From positions 1-64,000 of the forward strand of contig JAGAPX010000031.1 of NCBI GenBank assembly GCA_017623055.1: 64,000 bases of DNA, read 5' to 3'. Below, one piece after another: positions 7,789 through 15,763 of the stretch. Both the position numbers and the translations under genes were made by a program. The notes beneath the pieces are model-generated. The model was not told the origin of the DNA and did not search any database. It saw only the letters and a program-made list of their open reading frames with translations. The first letter of the stretch is position 1, and each line of letters opens with the position of its first letter. This stretch comes from Phascolarctobacterium sp. Lineage in GTDB: Bacteria > Bacillota > Negativicutes > Acidaminococcales > Acidaminococcaceae.

Positions 7789-9147
7789 ATGTCTTTTTCA
7801 TTAGCAAACATTTTTTTGATAGCCATATGTCTTTTTGCTGTTACATCTTTTTTGTCCATTGCAGCAACTAATGTTTTCTTAGGGATAAGCACATTGCTGT
7901 TTTTAATAAATTTATATAGAGATAAAAGGGTTAATTTAAATGAAGATAAAGTGCCTTATTTGAAAGCTATAGGTGTATTTGCTAGCACGTTACTTATTTC
8001 TGCATTATGTAGTGGAGATATCGTACAAGGCTTAAAAACTTGGGCAGATTTTTTCCTATGGAGATTTATGCCTTTCTTGATTTTGCTATTTGTATTTGAC
8101 AATAAGGAAGATGCTAAGAAAGTTTATTGTGCTATTCTAGGTGCCTTCTTGGTAGATGCACTGTATGTAATTTATCAAGGTGTCTTTGTTTATAAGTTAA
8201 ACATAAATTGGGCAAGACCTTATGGCTTTACAGGTCATCCTATGACATTTGCAGGGTTCTTATGCATTATTGTACCAGTTCTTTTGGTGTTGGTATTTGA
8301 ATCTAAAGTGCTTGGTAAGTATGGTAAGCTTGCGTTGCCTGCTTTTATTGTTGGAGTAGGTGCGTTAGTGCTTAACTCTACACGTGGTGCTTGGCTTGCA
8401 GTTGGAATTGTTGTTAGTTTAATTTGCTTAAACTATATGTTCCGTAGCAAAAGGATTTTTATTGGTTGTGTAGCGTTGATGCTTGTTGGTGGATTATTAC
8501 TTGTAAATAACCAAGCATTTATGAAACGTGTAAATACATTTAGTAGCGTAAAGAGCGCTACACAAGACCCACGTTTTAAAATTTGGGATGTCTCTGTTGT
8601 ATTGTTTAAGGAGCATCCAGTTCTAGGTGTTGGCTTAGGGCAGTTCAAAGACGAATATCGTGAGAGGCATTCTAAAGTATATCCAGTTAATGAAAAACAG
8701 AAAAAGTTAGCTACTGAGTACAAAAAGTATTTGGATAATAGGAAGAAGAAAAAGCTAACACCTGCTCAAAAGAAAATGACAAAGGCAAAACGTCTTGAGT
8801 TACAAAAGGCATACGTTGCTCAAAGAAAGTATGAGGTTATTGGAAGACTAACTCATGCTCACAATAACTTTCTACAAATGCTTGGTGAGAATGGTTTAGT
8901 GGGATTTGCTGGATATGTTTTTGCTTTTGGTTATATTTTATGGCGTAATATAAAGAATTATTTTGTCAACAAGAATCCTTACGCTTTAATGATTGCTGGC
9001 TCTACAGGTGCTTTAGTTTTACAAGGCTTAACGGAGTATAACTTTGGTAATGGTGCAGTTATGAAGTTGTATTGGTTAGTCTTGGGGTGCTTGGTTGTAT
9101 TGGCAAGGTACTACAACAAAGAAAATGATGAAAAAGAAACTAAATAA
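7789..9147 (+). CDS. O-antigen ligase / polymerase family membrane protein (Wzy_C)
   Basis: 452 residues with about ten membrane segments. The large external loop contains NSTRGAW (arginine near 199) and, further on, LTHAHNNFLQMLGENGLVG (residues 354-372), the signature of the Wzy_C / O-antigen ligase family. These proteins join finished polysaccharide to lipid A-core, or polymerise repeat units, on the outer face of the inner membrane. An unusual lysine-rich stretch (about residues 301-347) interrupts the loop just before the THAHN motif. The gene has GGAG eight bases before its ATG. It ends at a strong terminator (9152-9190). Whether it is ligase or polymerase cannot be decided from sequence alone. 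Confidence 0.85.
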   Translation: MSFSLANIFLIAICLFAVTSFLSIAATNVFLGISTLLFLINLYRDKRVNLNEDKVPYLKAIGVFASTLLISALCSGDIVQGLKTWADFFLWRFMPFLILLFVFDNKEDAKKVYCAILGAFLVDALYVIYQGVFVYKLNINWARPYGFTGHPMTFAGFLCIIVPVLLVLVFESKVLGKYGKLALPAFIVGVGALVLNSTRGAWLAVGIVVSLICLNYMFRSKRIFIGCVALMLVGGLLLVNNQAFMKRVNTFSSVKSATQDPRFKIWDVSVVLFKEHPVLGVGLGQFKDEYRERHSKVYPVNEKQKKLATEYKKYLDNRKKKKLTPAQKKMTKAKRLELQKAYVAQRKYEVIGRLTHAHNNFLQMLGENGLVGFAGYVFAFGYILWRNIKNYFVNKNPYALMIAGSTGALVLQGLTEYNFGNGAVMKLYWLVLGCLVVLARYYNKENDEKETK

Positions 9148-9151
9148 AGAC

Positions 9152-9190
9152 TTAAAGGCTACAGTTCATTTGGACTGTAGCCTTTCGTAT
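9152..9190. terminator. Bidirectional terminator, copy 1 of a 39-base direct repeat
   Basis: The stem AAAGGCTACAGT/ACTGTAGCCTTT is flanked by A and T residues, so it can act in both directions. It ends the ligase gene. The same 39 bases, with one difference, recur in direct orientation at 11869-11907. Confidence 0.85.
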
Positions 9191-9260
9191 AGGTTGAGTT
9201 GTATAGAATCAGATTAGATATAATCCTATAAATGACTAATTGTAGTAAGTTGGATTAAAT

Positions 9261-10277
9261 TTATTTTTCTAAATCAATCATCAATTCGTCAAATTTAGAG
9301 TATAAGTAGTCAGCTGGTAGTTCGTTGTTTAATTTCATGTCCATCATTTTAATCATATCTTCATTGCTAATGCTTAAAATAAGCTTTCCATTTTCTCTAA
9401 GGGTTCCTCTAATTGCTTTTTCAGCATTTGGTGATGCACTTTTACAAGAGATTATTATAGCGACGCTTCTCAACGCTTTCTTATAAAGATATTTGTCAGT
9501 AGTATAGATTTCTCTTTGAGTAATTTGTTCATTATAATTCTTAAATTCAAAAATTATGTATTTACTATTGAAAAATTGTATTAACGTTGTCCAAAATCCA
9601 CTGATGTTACCGTCTTTTATTTTGCAAATTAAATCAAATCTATACAGATTATCGTTGGATTTTTCTTGTGTGTGCCATAATGTTAGTTCGTTGTCAAATA
9701 GATAATTTAATATTTCTGTGCAAAGATTTTCATAGGCATAATTTCCGTAGCTTGTTGACCAATTTATGATACTAGTTTTCAATGATGCTTCTTTTGAAGG
9801 AAGGTGTTCCGAAATAGAATTTTGAGGAAATATAATTTTGTTATCTGGTTCTTTAGGAATAATATCTACAACAGAAAAATCTAATAAAGATAATAATTGG
9901 CTTTTTAAATCAGGATTATTATGCACTAAGAACAGAAGGTTTTGAATATCTATGACTAACAGATTGCGATTTTTGCATAATTTAGATTTAAGGTCATCAT
10001 TGATTATTGAGTTCACAACTAAAATATAAGTAAAATTTTTATTACCATGTTCAAATAGTTGATTTGTCACGCGAAGTAGTAATTGTGGATTGGATTTAAG
10101 AGTTCTAAAATACTTAGTTTCTACTAAGTAATTTTTATTGTTCTTCTGAACTTCAAAATCATAACGATAATTTTGAAGACGTTGGTTGATTTCTATATTA
10201 AAGCCATAAAATACAAAAATTTCTTTAATGACTTTTTCATAATTTATAACTGTGTCTAAAAATGGATTTTGACTCAT
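9261..10277 (-). CDS. Protein with two PD-(D/E)XK nuclease-like signatures
   Basis: The start at 10277 (MSQNPFL) is preferred to the ATG at 10292, because AGGAGA lies correctly before it and overlaps the earlier one. The protein has 338 residues. Two separate nuclease-like patterns are visible: RYDFEV with D40, then LVETKY with E53 and K55; and RFDLICKI with D215, then IIFEFKNY with E244 and K246, the second resembling Mrr-type restriction endonuclease domains. Between them is a variable linker of about 70 residues. It lies downstream of an AbiE toxin-antitoxin pair on the same strand, so a role in defence is likely. No methylase partner is present. The exact family is not recognised. Confidence 0.6.
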   Translation of the reverse strand: MSQNPFLDTVINYEKVIKEIFVFYGFNIEINQRLQNYRYDFEVQKNNKNYLVETKYFRTLKSNPQLLLRVTNQLFEHGNKNFTYILVVNSIINDDLKSKLCKNRNLLVIDIQNLLFLVHNNPDLKSQLLSLLDFSVVDIIPKEPDNKIIFPQNSISEHLPSKEASLKTSIINWSTSYGNYAYENLCTEILNYLFDNELTLWHTQEKSNDNLYRFDLICKIKDGNISGFWTTLIQFFNSKYIIFEFKNYNEQITQREIYTTDKYLYKKALRSVAIIISCKSASPNAEKAIRGTLRENGKLILSISNEDMIKMMDMKLNNELPADYLYSKFDELMIDLEK

Positions 10278-10329
10278 AAAGCATCTCCTCATAAAAGGTT
10301 ATTGAATGATTACCTTAGTTTATTATATT

Positions 10330-11193
10330 TTACTCACATCTCAACCCTTGAGTAATAGCCTTAAAAAAATTGGCACTCCAGATGTCAATGCTTTTAGTAT
10401 CTTTGATGAACGGTATTACGTCTTTCTTTGCTTGGTCGTAATCAATGGCGTCAAATTTTTCTATGAGCATATTCTTCACGTCGTCAATAGTCAAATTTTT
10501 TTCTGGAGCTATTGCCTCGGTTTGAACAAGTCTTTCTTTAAGATGAGGAAGATTGAATTGGGTGCCTTTGCTTAAGTAAAAGACATAGTCATATAAATCT
10601 CTACCTTTGATTCTGTTTTTCCAAGAACGACAAATTACGGCATGAAGCTTTCCTGCGAAAAGAGAAGGTGCATCGTAAAGATTAACCTCGTAAGGAGCAG
10701 GAAGAAGTTTAAATTGTGGGTCGAAGTTTGCATACTTAGGTGGATTTATATCGACTTCGAATTTTATTTTAATAAGCTCGTTACTGGTAATACCAAGAAG
10801 AGGACTGTTGGGATAAAAGAGTAGCATATGCTCGCGAGTGTTACCTTTTAGAAATGCTGATTTAATATCTGAGTCTGCAGTCTTTTCTTTTTCAGTTATC
10901 TCTACATTGAGACCGAAGGATTTAACTTCCTTCTCTAAGATGGGAAAGTATTTTGAGAGGTTAAAGTTTTGATTTTCTTTCAATAGGGAAAAGTCTAAGT
11001 CTTCGGAGAAACGGTCTAAGCCATAGAAAATTCTTAAAGCAGTACCGCCATAAAAAGCTGCTTCTTTAAAGAAGCCTGCTCTGCTGAGGCCACATAAGAT
11101 AATTTCTTGAATAACTTCTTTAAGAGCGTTCTTTTTATTATAAATTGTTGTTATATCATGTTGTTTTAACATTTCTTGAATTATGGTGCTCAT
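10330..11193 (-). CDS. abiEii: AbiEii/AbiGii-family nucleotidyltransferase toxin
   Basis: The start is placed at the ATG at 11193 (MSTIIQEM) with GAGGTGA correctly spaced; a GTG at 11202 is also in frame. The 287 residues contain FYGGTALRIFYGLDRFSEDLDFSL (residues 47-70, shown here as family motifs GGTALR and SEDLDF), the nucleotidyltransferase signature of AbiEii toxins, and later LYDAPSLFAGKLHAV with KGRDLYDY, which complete the family pattern. AbiEii toxins transfer nucleotides to RNA targets and stop growth during phage infection (type IV toxin-antitoxin). The AbiEi-like antitoxin gene lies immediately upstream in the same transcript, with 5 bases between stop and start. Confidence 0.9.
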   Translation of the reverse strand: MSTIIQEMLKQHDITTIYNKKNALKEVIQEIILCGLSRAGFFKEAAFYGGTALRIFYGLDRFSEDLDFSLLKENQNFNLSKYFPILEKEVKSFGLNVEITEKEKTADSDIKSAFLKGNTREHMLLFYPNSPLLGITSNELIKIKFEVDINPPKYANFDPQFKLLPAPYEVNLYDAPSLFAGKLHAVICRSWKNRIKGRDLYDYVFYLSKGTQFNLPHLKERLVQTEAIAPEKNLTIDDVKNMLIEKFDAIDYDQAKKDVIPFIKDTKSIDIWSANFFKAITQGLRCE

Positions 11194-11198
11194 AGATT

Positions 11199-11774
11199 TC
11201 ACCTCAACAATTTTTTTAGGAGCTTTAAGTTTGTTGCTTTATAGAGGTCAGCTAAGCTACATAAGGCTTCTTTGTCTAGTTGCTGGAATTCTGTTCCATC
11301 AATGCGCAAATCAGTAAATAAAAGCTCAATTAATTCCTTTTTATTTCTCACTGTACTTTCTATATAAAGCTTGTCGCACAAAGCTTTTTCAGGAGTAGCA
11401 ATGGCGAAGGAGTATTGGCCTTCTGAAATTAAGCGAATGCCGTAAGGATAGGCTGAGGATGGTACGTCTCTATATGTAAACGTACCAAAGTGATTGTTGT
11501 AAATCTTTTCTTTTTTCTTCTCGAAGGTTGCGGACGTAAATGTATAGACAGCTTCTGGAATTAAACCATAGTAGGAAAGTGCAAAGTCAAAGGATAAATA
11601 TGATGGACCATAAATAATATTTGCTAAGAGATAACCGGGAATGGTTTTGTCAGTTTCGTATAAGCCTTTGGTAATTGGAATGACACTTCCTGTTCTAACC
11701 ATACGGGAGATTTTATTATTAGGAGCACGATAATTGTGTAGTTCTTTTAGTAATGCATTATAGGTTTTTATCAT
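11199..11774 (-). CDS. abiEi: AbiEi-family antitoxin (type IV toxin-antitoxin)
   Basis: 191 residues. It begins with a short winged-helix-like region (ISRMVRTGSVIPITKGLYE, residues 22-40), then YLLANIIYGPSYLSFDFALSY, and ISEGQYSFAIATPEKALCDKLY, the usual AbiEi core. AbiEi antitoxins repress their own promoter and neutralise the toxin without binding it strongly. A Shine-Dalgarno (GAGGTGAG) precedes the ATG. It is the first gene of a minus-strand unit that continues with the toxin and the double-nuclease protein. The 156 bases upstream hold the terminator repeat at 11869-11907 and a TATAAT-like hexamer (11794-11799). Confidence 0.88.
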   Translation of the reverse strand: MIKTYNALLKELHNYRAPNNKISRMVRTGSVIPITKGLYETDKTIPGYLLANIIYGPSYLSFDFALSYYGLIPEAVYTFTSATFEKKKEKIYNNHFGTFTYRDVPSSAYPYGIRLISEGQYSFAIATPEKALCDKLYIESTVRNKKELIELLFTDLRIDGTEFQQLDKEALCSLADLYKATNLKLLKKLLR

Positions 11775-11868
11775 ATTCTCACCTCATACTCACATTATAT
11801 TACATTATCTGGTGAAAATAAAGCGATTTATCTAAGGGAAATAAGTGTTTGAACATAATCGTATAATG

Positions 11869-11907
11869 TTAAAGGCTACAGTTCATTTGAACTGTAGCCT
11901 TTCGTAT
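11869..11907. terminator. Bidirectional terminator, copy 2 of the 39-base direct repeat
   Basis: Identical to 9152-9190 except for one base in the loop. It ends the minus-strand hydrogenase transcript, 24 bases after the stop codon of that gene. Together the two copies exactly bracket the defence cassette. Confidence 0.85.
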
Positions 11908-11930
11908 ATCTATGATATCTAGGACAATTT

Positions 11931-13658
11931 TTACTTATAATTCTTCTCTTTCACGTGGTCAGAATGGAGCAATTCTTCTGCCAAGTTGCTGAGCGGTTTT
12001 TCTAAGAAGTTAGCGTAAACTGCTTGTACATCAGGGTTGTTGTGGGATTGACGCAAGGTGCGTTTTTCGTCAAGGTCGTAAAGTTTCGCACCACGACTGC
12101 ACGCCAGTTCTTGTCCGTCATGGATAGGTTGTCCGCCGCCACCCACGCAACCGCCAGGACATGCCATAACTTCCACGAAGTCATACTCGACTTTGCCTGC
12201 CTTGATGTCATCCATCAATCGACCTGCATTGCCCAATCCACTTACGGTACAGGTGCGTACAACGGTGTCGCCAAGTTTGAAGTTAGCTTCGCGACGAGCT
12301 GCATTGCCACGTACATCTACGAAAGCATCAAGCGGAGCTTCTTTGCCTTCAACAACTGCATAAGCAGTACGAAGTGCTGCTTCCATTACGCCACCAGTTA
12401 CACCGAAGATTACTGCTGCACCGGTGCTGCTACCTAACGGGCTGTCAAATTCGGCAGGTTCCAGGGAAGCAATGTTGATATGTTCAGCTTTAATCAAGCG
12501 TGCCAGCTCGCGAGTGGTGAGGACGATGTCAACGTCAGGTACGCCACTGCTACGCATGGAGAACAGTGCTGCTTCGCGCTTTTTAGATACGCAGGGCATA
12601 ATGGAGATGGAGCAGATGTCCTTAGTATCAATGCCTTTTTGTTGGGCGAAGTAAGTTTTAGTCAAGGCACCAAAGATTTGTTGAGGACTCTTGGTGCTGG
12701 AAAGGTTGGGGAGGAACGCAGGATATTTTTTGCTTACGTAGCTTACCCAGCCCGGACAGCAGGAGGTGAACATAGGCCAAGGATGTTTGTCACGTTCAGC
12801 CAAGCGTTCTAAAAGTTCGCTGCCTTCTTCCATAATGGTAACGTCTGCTGCGAAGTTGGTATCGAAAACGTAATCGAAGCCAATCTTTTTGAGGGCAGCA
12901 ACCATTTTTCCTTCGGTAAACTGTTCAGGAGCAAGACCAAGTGCTTCGCCCCAAGCAGTACGAACTGCAGGAGCAACTTGCACAACGGTAACTTTCTCCG
13001 GATTTGCCAGCACTTCGAAAATTTTAGGAACATCGTCACGTTCTTTAAGTGCGCCAACGGGGCAATGGGTAATGCATTGACCGCATAAGCTACAATCGGA
13101 TTGAGCGATGTTAGGGAATTTTTGGGCAACATCTACGGTAGTACGTCCACCGGTGTTAACCAAGTCCCAAATGTTCAAGCCTTGCACTTTGTCACAGATT
13201 TGGATGCAACGCATACACTTGATGCATTTTTTGGAATCTCTAATTAAGGGGAACTCTTTGTCCCAAGGAATATCTACAACGTCTTTTTCGTAGGGGAGTT
13301 CAAAAATTCCAAGGTCATTTGCCAAGGTTTGCAGAGCGCAGTTACCGCTTCTTACGCAGGTTGCGCACAGGCAATCGTGTTGGGAAAGAATCAGCTCCAC
13401 ATTGGTACGGCGGATAGCACGTACTTTGGGAGAGTTAGTGTAAACAACGAGGCCTTCTTGTACGGGAGTGCTGCAGGCAGTTACCAGTCTAACTTTGCCT
13501 TGCACTTCTACTACGCACACTTTGCAAGCGCTAATTTCGTTAATGCCTTCCAAATAGCAAAGGCGAGGGATGCGGATACCAACGGAGTCCGCTGCTTGCA
13601 TGATGGTTGCACCTTTGGGGGCAGTTACTTTTTGTCCGTCAATTGTTAAGTTTACCAT
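11931..13658 (-). CDS. hydA: [FeFe] hydrogenase catalytic subunit (NuoG-like N-terminus)
   Basis: 575 residues. In order: a [2Fe-2S] domain (Cys34, 45, 48, 62), a His-Cys3 [4Fe-4S] motif (His94, Cys98, 101, 107), two ferredoxin-type [4Fe-4S] clusters (Cys145-155 and 189-199), then the H-cluster domain with TSCCPGW (residues 298-304), MPCVSKKREA (354-363) and ACPGGCVGGGG near 507. All three H-cluster motifs are intact. The enzyme reduces protons or oxidises hydrogen in the cytoplasm, taking electrons from ferredoxin and/or NAD(P)H through a flavoprotein partner. It is the second gene of a two-gene minus-strand operon; its ATG overlaps the stop of the flavoprotein by 7 bases. The maturases HydEFG are not in the window. 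Confidence 0.95.
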   Translation of the reverse strand: MVNLTIDGQKVTAPKGATIMQAADSVGIRIPRLCYLEGINEISACKVCVVEVQGKVRLVTACSTPVQEGLVVYTNSPKVRAIRRTNVELILSQHDCLCATCVRSGNCALQTLANDLGIFELPYEKDVVDIPWDKEFPLIRDSKKCIKCMRCIQICDKVQGLNIWDLVNTGGRTTVDVAQKFPNIAQSDCSLCGQCITHCPVGALKERDDVPKIFEVLANPEKVTVVQVAPAVRTAWGEALGLAPEQFTEGKMVAALKKIGFDYVFDTNFAADVTIMEEGSELLERLAERDKHPWPMFTSCCPGWVSYVSKKYPAFLPNLSSTKSPQQIFGALTKTYFAQQKGIDTKDICSISIMPCVSKKREAALFSMRSSGVPDVDIVLTTRELARLIKAEHINIASLEPAEFDSPLGSSTGAAVIFGVTGGVMEAALRTAYAVVEGKEAPLDAFVDVRGNAARREANFKLGDTVVRTCTVSGLGNAGRLMDDIKAGKVEYDFVEVMACPGGCVGGGGQPIHDGQELACSRGAKLYDLDEKRTLRQSHNNPDVQAVYANFLEKPLSNLAEELLHSDHVKEKNYK

Positions 13659-15502
13659 TTAAAAGTACGGCCTCCTTTCAATGCGCTTAAACCGAATTTG
13701 TCGCAGCGCAGGCAACGGCCTGCTTCTTGACAGGCTTCTTGCACTGTCATACCACATTCAAATTCTTCAAAGTTATTTTTACGTTCGCCTGCTTCTTTTT
13801 CTTTCATTTGAATACGTCCGCAGGGGCGTTTGTCAGACAAATCAGCAGGGGGAATTTCTACATCGCAGCTAATTTCGTGTTCGTAGCCTAAGTATTCGTC
13901 AATATTTGCTGCTGCTACTTTGCCTGCTGCAATGGCACGGATTACAGTAGCAGGACCGGTTACGCAGTCGCCACCAGCAAAAACACCATTAGCATTGGCA
14001 AGCTCGCCAGTATCCATAGCAGCGATGCTACCACGTTTAACTTTTACGCCAGCTTCTTCAAAGGGGCGAAGCTCTACGCCTTGACCGATTGCTACAACGA
14101 TGATGTCGCAGGGGATACGATCCAAGGGAAGTTCTGCGCGAATGGGGCGAGCACGTCCCCAAGCGTCGATGGGGCCGATGATTTGAGGCTCTGCCCAGAG
14201 AGCAACAACGTTGCCGTTTTCATCAGCTTCGATTTTATGAGGAGCCTTCAGTTCGTAAAGCTCTGCGCCTTCAGCAACAGCGCCTTCAATTTCTTCAGGA
14301 AGAGCAGTCATATCACTTTTGCGACGACGGTACGCGATGGTAACTTTTTTTGCACCAAGACGAATTGCACTGCGGGTGCAGTCCATGGCTACGTTACCGC
14401 CACCGATTACGACAACGGTTTTATCTTTAAAATCAGGCATAACTTCTTCGCCAATAGAGCCAAGCATTTCAACAGCAGAGATTACGCCTTTGGAATCTTC
14501 GCCTTCAATGCCAACCTTTTTATCTTCGTGAGCACCGATGGCAATGTAAACTGCATCGTATTCTTCACGAAGTTTATTGAAGGGAACTTCGCCTTCACCG
14601 CTGCCAATCTTGGTGTTGAGATGAACTTCTACACCAGTAGAAAGGATTGCTTCAATATCTTGGTCAAGTCTTTCACGGGGGAAGCGATAGCTGGGAATAC
14701 CATAGCGGAGCATACCACCCAGTTTGCTCTTAGCTTCAAATACAACTGCGTGATGACCCATTAATTCTAAATAGTAAGCTGCTGCCAAGCCACTGGGCCC
14801 ACCGCCGATAATGGCGATGCGTTTGCCGGTGGTTTCCGCTTTTTCGGGAACAGGAACAGTATTGGCAGGAGCGTTATCTACTGCCATACGTTTTAAGCCA
14901 CGGATGTTGATGGCAGCGTCAATCATATTACGACGGCAACGTGCTTCACAGGGATGCTCGCAAATGAGAGCACAAGCTGTGGGGAAGGGATTGTCTTTAC
15001 GGATGAGCTTGATGGCATCAGCATAACGACCTTCGCCAACCAAAGCGATGTAACCGGGGATGTCAACTTGTGCCGGGCACAGAGCAACGCAAGGAACGGA
15101 ATGGTTTACGGTGCTATTGCATTTACCGGTCTTGATGTGGTGAATATAGTCTTCTTTGAAGCCAACCAAGCCAGCCAAAACCATGTGAGCTGCTTCGTAG
15201 CCAATAGCGCAGTCCGCAGAATCCATAATATTGTTGGCAGTGTCTTCGATAAGCTGCAAGGTTTTCATGGTAGCCTTGCCTTCTAAAACACTTTCCATCA
15301 ATTTTTGTAATTGTCCTAAACCAATACGGCAGGGAGTACACTTGCCGCAAGTTTGAGCATGACAAACTTTCAAGAAGGACAGCTGCAAATCAACGGGGCA
15401 CAGTCCGGGAGGGCTGGCGATGATGTGACGTTCAAGGTCTTTGTAAAGACGTTCAACGGTGAGCTGCGCTTGATCAGGTGTTTCAACTTTTAAACGACTC
15501 AT
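13652..15502 (-). CDS. Hydrogenase-linked flavoprotein: NuoF-type FeS domain fused to GltD/NfnB-type NAD(P)H oxidoreductase
   Basis: The start at 15502 (MSRLKVET) has GGAGG six bases before it. The 616 residues contain a NuoF C-terminal iron-sulfur domain (CGKCTPCR near 55, closing Cys near 97), a GltD-type N-terminal iron-sulfur region (CVALCPAQVDIPGY, CALICEHPCEARCRR), an FAD site (IAIIGGGPSGLAAAYYLE), an NAD(P) site (VVVIGGGNVAMD with YRRRKSDM) and the closing FAD motif GVFAGGDCVTGPATVIRA. A final CLRCD pair may hold another metal. The FMN domain of true NuoF/HydB is absent. It should pass electrons between NAD(P)H, FAD and the hydrogenase encoded next. Annotation pipelines may call it glutamate synthase small subunit; the hydrogenase context argues otherwise. 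Confidence 0.85.
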   Translation of the reverse strand: MSRLKVETPDQAQLTVERLYKDLERHIIASPPGLCPVDLQLSFLKVCHAQTCGKCTPCRIGLGQLQKLMESVLEGKATMKTLQLIEDTANNIMDSADCAIGYEAAHMVLAGLVGFKEDYIHHIKTGKCNSTVNHSVPCVALCPAQVDIPGYIALVGEGRYADAIKLIRKDNPFPTACALICEHPCEARCRRNMIDAAINIRGLKRMAVDNAPANTVPVPEKAETTGKRIAIIGGGPSGLAAAYYLELMGHHAVVFEAKSKLGGMLRYGIPSYRFPRERLDQDIEAILSTGVEVHLNTKIGSGEGEVPFNKLREEYDAVYIAIGAHEDKKVGIEGEDSKGVISAVEMLGSIGEEVMPDFKDKTVVVIGGGNVAMDCTRSAIRLGAKKVTIAYRRRKSDMTALPEEIEGAVAEGAELYELKAPHKIEADENGNVVALWAEPQIIGPIDAWGRARPIRAELPLDRIPCDIIVVAIGQGVELRPFEEAGVKVKRGSIAAMDTGELANANGVFAGGDCVTGPATVIRAIAAGKVAAANIDEYLGYEHEISCDVEIPPADLSDKRPCGRIQMKEKEAGERKNNFEEFECGMTVQEACQEAGRCLRCDKFGLSALKGGRTFKW

Positions 15503-15533
15503 AATTTCCTCCAAAAAATTTATCTATAAAATA

Positions 15534-15573
15534 GTGTATACACAAAGTGTAGTAGGTACATAAATTGCGTACC
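15534..15573 (-). promoter_or_regulatory. Two palindromes downstream of the hydrogenase promoter (candidate operators)
   Basis: GTGTATACAC (15534-15543) is a perfect palindrome, and GGTAC/GTACC (15555-15559 and 15569-15573) forms a second dyad. Both lie just after the expected transcription start of the hydrogenase operon. I do not see a clear Rex consensus, so the regulator is unknown. Confidence 0.4.
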
Positions 15574-15577
15574 ACTA

Positions 15578-15606
15578 ATTATACTACCCTTGCAATGTTT
15601 TGGCAA
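15578..15606 (-). promoter_or_regulatory. Promoter of the hydrogenase operon
   Basis: On the minus strand TTGCCA (15601-15606) and TATAAT (15578-15583) are separated by 17 bases, a near-consensus sigma-70-type promoter. Confidence 0.75.
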
Positions 15607-15763
15607 ATCCAAAAGTGTTAAGGTTGTTACGCTTTAAGTGTGTAGTTAAAGATATTCTTGCTTTTCTTTCTTAAAAAATATCTTAGCTGATTTAGAGAAA
15701 GTCTTTTGTGATGTGGTATACTTATAATAATGAAGAAATTTTTGCTGAAGCTGGTGAATTTTG

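Noticed and set aside
12024-13649. Several plus-strand frames opposite the hydrogenase gene
   Set aside because: The minus-strand hydrogenase has all metal-binding motifs; the opposite frames have none.
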